Shown piece after piece: positions 41,372 to 45,789 of a DNA stretch of 45,789 nucleotides (the first letter of the stretch is position 1; each line of letters starts with the position of its first letter). Made by a program: the position numbers and the translations under genes. The stretch is from Gimesia sp. (GTDB lineage: Bacteria > Planctomycetota > Planctomycetia > Planctomycetales > Planctomycetaceae): NCBI GenBank assembly GCA_002706765.1, contig PAJV01000025.1:31011-76799 (forward strand). The letters run 5' to 3'. The notes below the pieces were generated by a model that was not told the origin of the DNA, searched no databases, and saw only the letters and a program-made list of their open reading frames with translations.

Positions 41372-43613
41372 GTCCGGCGGTGTTGTATTCATCAAACAGT
41401 TCAACGTAACCGCTGTCGTCGTGGTAGAGGGCGCCTGCGACCCGCAGGGTACCTTCCTGGACTCGATTTCTGATCGGTTCGCTGGAGTTCAGGATTAACT
41501 CGATTGAATACAGAATATGATGGCGGTTTACTGAGTACGACATGTCCGGTCGCGCGGGGAGTGAATTCGCTTCCGGTGGAAATGATGACGCATCATTGAT
41601 TGATTCGGTCAGTTGATTGAAGACATCATCCAGATGTGTTGAATCGTCACCCTGATTACCGGAGCCGATGGACCTCTGATCGAGAGAGCTTCGAATGGCG
41701 CGGCAGTGAGTGTGTCCCATGACCAGCAGCAGCGATGTGTTGGCAATGATACAACCATACTCCAGGTTCGTTACCACTTCCGGATCAATGACATTACCGG
41801 ACACCTGCACGCTGCAGGCATTGCCTGGTCGCAGATCAAAGATCGATTCCACATTCATATAGCAGTCGCTGCAGCTTAATATTGTCACGAACGCATTAGA
41901 AATATTCAGCGAATCCTGGATATCCTGAATTGATTCGCCCCTGGTCAGTATGCCGGAGCGAAACCTTTTGTTCCCTTCACGCAGGAGAATGATGACATCA
42001 TCAGGGGTGAGCTGTCCCTGGAGTTCCCCCGCGGTGTAATCAATCGTTTGGATTTCATCGATCAGATCATAACTCTTGCGAAAGCCGCGCAGGCTTAAAT
42101 GAATGCCTCGTGCGGGAGCCGTGATGTTCTGAAATTCTGACAGCATCGTCAGGACATCCGGGTCAATATAATCCGTTTTTCGCGCATCAATGACGACGTA
42201 ACCGCCTTGAGGAATCTCCAGCAGAGCCCTTTCGATGGCAGCCCGATTAAAAAAACTGACCTGGCTGGCCAGTTCAATCCGCATGATTTCTCCCCCCACA
42301 TGCTTCTCCAGAATGCGGTGCAAGGGACTTCTCATATTGCTGTAGAGAATGAAACTGACACTCGTTGCCAGCCCGGTCAGGATGCCTGTCAGGATGTCTG
42401 CTACCACGATCGTGACGGCTGTAAACGAATAGGGAATAAACTGATAGCGTCCCGCCTGGTACATCTGTCTGATTAAATTCGGACTGGCGAGCTTACAGCC
42501 GGTCACCAGCAGAATCCCTGCGAGGCAGGCTAGAGGTATCAGATTGAGAAACTGAGGGATGAGCAGAAAACATCCCAGCAGGAGAAAACCGTTCATGATG
42601 GCAGAAAACTTGGTCTGGCCTCCCGAATTGATGTTGAGCGAACTTCGGACGATCACGGAAGTCACGGGCAGTCCGCCGAGCAGGCCGGCAGTAATATTCC
42701 CACAGCCCTGGGCAAACAGTTCCCGGCTGCGGGGGGAATGTCTCTGTCGCGGATCCAACCGGTCGACGGCTTCCAGGTTCAACAGAGTCTCAAGTGAGGC
42801 GACGATCGCAATCGTGATCGCCGCCACATACACTTTTGAATCAGCCAATGTTGAAAAATCGGGAAACAGCATGATCTGATCAAGTGCTTCCAGGCTGCTG
42901 AAGACTGGCACCTGAACCATTCCAGCACCGCGAATGTGCCAGGCTGGTCCCAGTCTCACAAATATCAGCTGATTGATGGCAACGGCGACGGCAACCACGA
43001 TCAGAGGGCCGGGAATGGGGAACCCCTTGAGCAACTGAATTCGGTCCCAGATCAAGAGCAGAATGATCGAAAAAATACCGATGGTCATCGCCCCCGCATG
43101 CCAGGGGACGACAGCGAGTGAAACGAGGTCATGAAAAATATTCTGGTTCATCAGTTCTGTAAAGGAAATATTTTTTCCCAGTGGAATATCGTATCCAACC
43201 AGGTACGGAAACTGTTTCAGTATGAGTAACAGACCGATTCCTGTCAGCATGCCTTTGACGACACCGGAAGGAATGAACATGGAAACAAATCCCGCCCGAA
43301 GCAGACCGGCAATGACCTGGATCAGACCGGCGAGTGCGACCGCCATCAAAAATGATTCGAAAGATCCCAGCAGCGCAATCTGGGTTGAGACCACAGCAGT
43401 CAATCCGGCAGCAGGACCACTGACGCTTGTCTGTGAGTGACTGAGCGTACCCACGACAATTCCCCCAATGATCCCTGAAATGAGGCCGGAAATCAGAGGG
43501 GCATTCGAAGCCAGGGCAATTCCCAGGCAGAGCGGGAGTGCTACCAGGAAAATGACCAGGCTGGCAGTCAGGTCGCGGCGCAGACTGTCGGCCAGGGTTG
43601 TTTGTCGAGACAT
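41367..43613 (-). CDS. SulP-family transporter with STAS and beta-carbonic-anhydrase-like domains
   Basis: This 748-aa protein starts with a SulP membrane domain of 10-14 helices (residues ~15-430; TASLVIFLVALPLCLGIALA, VSGPAAGLTAVVSTQIALLG). A STAS domain follows (about 440-530; GGYVVIDARKTDYIDPDVL), then a C-terminal beta-carbonic-anhydrase-like domain (about 545-735; LSCSDCYMNVESIFDL ... SGNVID ... VMGHTHCRAI). Such fusions are thought to couple anion (bicarbonate or sulfate) transport to CO2 hydration. The Cys, His, Cys zinc ligands are present, but the usual CSDSR motif reads CSDCY, losing the Asp-Arg partner Arg. It lies outside the metal and island regions and is probably a resident gene. 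Confidence 0.93.
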   Translation of the reverse strand: MSRQTTLADSLRRDLTASLVIFLVALPLCLGIALASNAPLISGLISGIIGGIVVGTLSHSQTSVSGPAAGLTAVVSTQIALLGSFESFLMAVALAGLIQVIAGLLRAGFVSMFIPSGVVKGMLTGIGLLLILKQFPYLVGYDIPLGKNISFTELMNQNIFHDLVSLAVVPWHAGAMTIGIFSIILLLIWDRIQLLKGFPIPGPLIVVAVAVAINQLIFVRLGPAWHIRGAGMVQVPVFSSLEALDQIMLFPDFSTLADSKVYVAAITIAIVASLETLLNLEAVDRLDPRQRHSPRSRELFAQGCGNITAGLLGGLPVTSVIVRSSLNINSGGQTKFSAIMNGFLLLGCFLLIPQFLNLIPLACLAGILLVTGCKLASPNLIRQMYQAGRYQFIPYSFTAVTIVVADILTGILTGLATSVSFILYSNMRSPLHRILEKHVGGEIMRIELASQVSFFNRAAIERALLEIPQGGYVVIDARKTDYIDPDVLTMLSEFQNITAPARGIHLSLRGFRKSYDLIDEIQTIDYTAGELQGQLTPDDVIILLREGNKRFRSGILTRGESIQDIQDSLNISNAFVTILSCSDCYMNVESIFDLRPGNACSVQVSGNVIDPEVVTNLEYGCIIANTSLLLVMGHTHCRAIRSSLDQRSIGSGNQGDDSTHLDDVFNQLTESINDASSFPPEANSLPARPDMSYSVNRHHILYSIELILNSSEPIRNRVQEGTLRVAGALYHDDSGYVELFDEYNTAGQ

Positions 43614-43854
43614 GGCGGGTTATCTCCGGACAATTACCTGTCTTCAGAGTGGATTTTCAGGGTTGAGGTTTCTGGTTTGTGTGTCTGAATCATACAAAGT
43701 TTATGACTGCAGCGATATTCTGACAGGCGGGAAAACCAGTGACACAAAGATTCGACATCACCAAAACAGGCCTGGAATGATTTGATCTGATCTTGTCTTG
43801 CAGGGGTCACATTTGATAGACCACTTCTTGCAGGAATGCATCTTTGCGTGTGAG

Positions 43855-44238
43855 ATGAGCGCCCCATTCTGGATTTATTGTTTTACAGGCAGATTTTTCT
43901 TAATCGTCATTGCAGCAACTGGGATCAGTATTTTGATGAGTTTTGTTCAGTCACTTGAAATAGATCAGATCTTCAATCTGGCCGAAGCGATACTCTGGAT
44001 TTCCATTTCGTCTGTTTTTCTCTTCCGCCTTCGTCACACTAAGAGAAACAGAGACTTATCGATCACTTGTATCATCGCATTTGCTCTATTCGGAGTCTCC
44101 GATTTCATCGAGGTATCCACGCGGGCATGGTACCAGCCTGTTTCACTGTTCATTCTGAAAGCCTGCTGCGTTTCGACACTTGTCACTGTATTCATCATCT
44201 ACGACAGACGTCGAAAGAATCACCCTGAAGTGAAATAG
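43855..44238 (+). CDS. Small integral membrane protein, unknown function
   Basis: This protein of about 127 aa has four hydrophobic helices (FFLIVIAATGISILMSFVQS, ILWISISSVFLFRL, SITCIIAFALFGVSDFIEVS, SLFILKACCVSTLVTVFIIY) and a basic tail. ATG 43855 is preferred to an upstream TTG; no strong ribosome site is visible at either. I recognise no family. It is divergent from the SulP gene and convergent with the YnfA gene. Confidence 0.6.
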   Translation: MSAPFWIYCFTGRFFLIVIAATGISILMSFVQSLEIDQIFNLAEAILWISISSVFLFRLRHTKRNRDLSITCIIAFALFGVSDFIEVSTRAWYQPVSLFILKACCVSTLVTVFIIYDRRRKNHPEVK

Positions 44239-44287
44239 GGGATAGGTCTTAACGAAATAGAGTCCTGACCCCTTAAATCTTTCCGGG

Positions 44288-44611
44288 CTAAGGACGCGGA
44301 CCGAACAGAATGAGCAATGCGCCGCAGAGGCAGATCGTGGCTCCCAGGATATCCCAGCGATCTGGTAGTGTCTTCTCAACGGCCCAAAGCCAGATCAGTG
44401 ACGACAGGATGTAGATACCTCCATACGCGGCATAAGCCCGACCCGCATGAGACGAATCGATTCTGGTGAGTGCGTACGCAAAAAATGCCAGCGACAACAT
44501 TCCAGGTATCACCCAGAATGGACTTTTTGATTGGCGAAGCCAGATCCAGAATGCAAAGCAGCCCCCGATTTCAGCGAATGCAGCCAGAAGGTACCAGAGA
44601 ATCGATTTCAT
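44288..44611 (-). CDS. ynfA: UPF0060 (YnfA family) membrane protein
   Basis: This 107-aa four-helix membrane protein starts [20 protein letters not shown]. It continues with [20 protein letters not shown] and [20 protein letters not shown], the conserved core of the UPF0060/YnfA family (small multidrug-resistance-like fold). Length is exactly as expected. E. coli YnfA-type proteins have been linked to drug or cation efflux, but the function is not well established. The gene is monocistronic here. Confidence 0.9.
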   Translation of the reverse strand: MKSILWYLLAAFAEIGGCFAFWIWLRQSKSPFWVIPGMLSLAFFAYALTRIDSSHAGRAYAAYGGIYILSSLIWLWAVEKTLPDRWDILGATICLCGALLILFGPRP

Positions 44612-44762
44612 GCTGACGAATATATCCCGGTTGAATTGCGAAAGATAGTGCTCACATCTGCAGACGATCTGCCCGCGTCATGATCGTCACTGACATCCCC
44701 TTGGAAATGGACGTCTTTTCGGTTGCAGCGTATGATTGCTGTCAGAAAGTGTAAAAAGGGGG

Positions 44763-44790
44763 CAGTTATAAGAACCCGATCCCTTATTCT
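44763..44790. repeat. Short dispersed intergenic repeat, copy 2
   Basis: CAGTTATAAGAACCCGATCC then CTTATTC matches the repeat at 41345-41371 at most positions. It lies upstream of the small ORF at 44822. Confidence 0.4.
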
Positions 44791-44821
44791 TGGCTTGGTG
44801 GTGTGTCACTGTTTGGTGGGT

Positions 44822-45094
44822 ATGTCGATTATGTTAAAAGTACTCGAGCTAGAAAAAGTGAATGGTTTTACTTACAAATGCAGTGTTTATTGGAATGGTC
44901 AAAAATATCTGTTTTCGATGATAGTCAAGCAACCGATGCCAATGGTGAGGTCATTGGAGTTTGTTAGCCTTTCTGACGAGATTGAATTTAGTTTAACGAA
45001 TGCCGATGAATACAGAGCTTTTTTGAAATTGTTTTGGAAATATGTAGATGGTGAAACCATTTATCTACCATGCGAAGTAGAATCAGACTGGTAA
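44822..45094 (+). CDS. Small soluble hypothetical protein
   Basis: This protein of about 90 aa has alternating charged and hydrophobic residues (VLELEKVNGFTYKCSVYWNG, YLFSMIVKQPMPMVRSLEFV, DEYRAFLKLFWKYVDGETIY). No signal or membrane segment is seen from the ATG at 44822; an ATG at 44831 is equally possible. The longer frame from 44723 includes the repeat element and is not favoured. Family unknown. Confidence 0.5.
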   Translation: MSIMLKVLELEKVNGFTYKCSVYWNGQKYLFSMIVKQPMPMVRSLEFVSLSDEIEFSLTNADEYRAFLKLFWKYVDGETIYLPCEVESDW

Positions 45095-45119
45095 TTTACT
45101 GTTCCGAGAGATTCATACG

Positions 45120-45653
45120 TCAGTTCAATTTTGCTTCGCGTAGTCGCACGAGCAGGCTGCTGAGGCCTCTGGAACCGAACAGGAGGAATAACCCTACGGC
45201 CAGTTTACAGAACAGACCAAAGATCTGTGCCTTGAATTGCACGGGCATCTGCGACAGATGACTCATGTTCTCCCACTGCGTCATCTGGAACACGACATTT
45301 CCGATCTCGGGAACCGTCAATGACAGGACCAGAATTCCGACTCCCGAAAAAATCACCGACTGCACCTGCATGGCGGTCATCGAACTCAAGCCGTTATCAA
45401 TGGTCGTTCCCGGTAACAGGTGGTTGACAATTTTTTCTGCTCCACACCAGAGCAATCCCCCGGCAAACAGATAAAACAGGAATGGCACCAGTTGATAATA
45501 GATGATGCTGGTTTCAGGCAGCGTCGGCGTTATCATGTTCGTTTTCCATGAAACAAAAAACAGGGTAAACGAGGAGACAGCGTAGATTGCTTTTACAATA
45601 TAAAACAGTCCCAGCAGTCGGCAGCCGATAAAGGCAACTTCTTCTTTTTTCAT
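45120..45653 (-). CDS. Four-helix membrane protein, unknown function
   Basis: This 177-aa membrane protein has four hydrophobic helices (LLGLFYIVKAIYAVSSFTLF, QLVPFLFYLFAGGLLWCGAE, VIFSGVGILVLSLTVPEIGN, IFGLFCKLAVGLFLLFGSRG) and a short basic C-terminus. AGGA precedes the ATG. I recognise no family. It converges with the small ORF at 44822-45094. Confidence 0.65.
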   Translation of the reverse strand: MKKEEVAFIGCRLLGLFYIVKAIYAVSSFTLFFVSWKTNMITPTLPETSIIYYQLVPFLFYLFAGGLLWCGAEKIVNHLLPGTTIDNGLSSMTAMQVQSVIFSGVGILVLSLTVPEIGNVVFQMTQWENMSHLSQMPVQFKAQIFGLFCKLAVGLFLLFGSRGLSSLLVRLREAKLN

Positions 45654-45789
45654 CAGTCCTGTTTCCTTCCTGAAAAGTCCACGTTCTGCACTAGTGCTTT
45701 GTCAAGCTAGAAATTGAGGGTTGGGGGTGTTGTTGACGTGCTCCGTTGTCGCACTCTCGTGATATCTATCAACCCAAAATTTAAAAATG
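45654..45789. other. Window end, possible left end of another element
   Basis: The last 136 bases contain no gene that I can read. A stretch beginning ACTAGTGCTTTGTCAAGC followed by a G/T-rich run (GAGGGTTGGGGGTG) resembles the kind of sequence seen at the ends of planctomycete insertion elements, but there is not enough sequence to decide. Confidence 0.2.

Overview
The window looks like part of a chromosome from a planctomycete (Planctomycetales, perhaps Gimesia/Rubinisphaera-like). This rests on moderate GC and on families I associate with that group: DUF5676 and DUF2933-like small membrane proteins, a small glycogen-binding (CBM48) protein, secreted sulfatase-type sequences, and metal-efflux adaptors fused to Cys-pair metal-binding modules. 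The taxonomic call is an inference.

The left two thirds (1-31.3 kb) is a heavy-metal (probably Cu/Ag and other cations) resistance region holding three RND efflux systems. System 1 (1-4.8 kb, minus strand) is an ECF sigma factor, a Cys-rich anti-sigma factor, a CusB-type adaptor with extra domains, and the start of a CusA-type pump. Next comes a set of small accessory genes (5.2-12 kb): a YHS-like lipoprotein, three tiny membrane proteins, a seven-heme cytochrome, a TolC-like fragment, a CBM48 protein, a Met-rich Spy/CpxP-like protein, a pseudogene with three internal stops, and two Cys-rich exported proteins. System 2 (12.1-22 kb, plus strand) is an adaptor with metal-binding modules at both ends, a CusA-like RND pump, a secreted double YHS-like protein, an RsbU-type phosphatase, a TolC channel, a Cys-rich lipoprotein and a truncated ion-channel-like gene. 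System 3 (24.0-30.9 kb) is a compact TolC-adaptor-RND-lipoprotein operon of HME5-like type. An IS3-family element (22075-23362) sits between systems 2 and 3 and truncates the genes beside it.

From 31.6 to about 40.9 kb lies a patchwork island. It starts with the 3' part of a tRNA-like sequence and a large palindrome, followed by a second, decayed IS3-family copy. The main cargo is a minus-strand operon: a small helical protein, an SMC/DUF2326-like ABC ATPase, a CBS-HEPN fusion, and an SF2 helicase-like protein. I regard this operon as a candidate, possibly undescribed, defence system. The rest is a UvrD helicase fragment, an IS3 OrfA remnant, and a tyrosine recombinase split by an in-frame TGA. 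The island ends against a truncated sulfatase gene.

The right end (41-45.8 kb) looks like ordinary chromosome: a SulP-STAS-carbonic-anhydrase fusion, a YnfA/UPF0060 protein and several small membrane or hypothetical proteins.

Many genes are truncated or carry in-frame stops, so the region has been repeatedly rearranged. Family names come from recognising motifs by eye; no database search was run.
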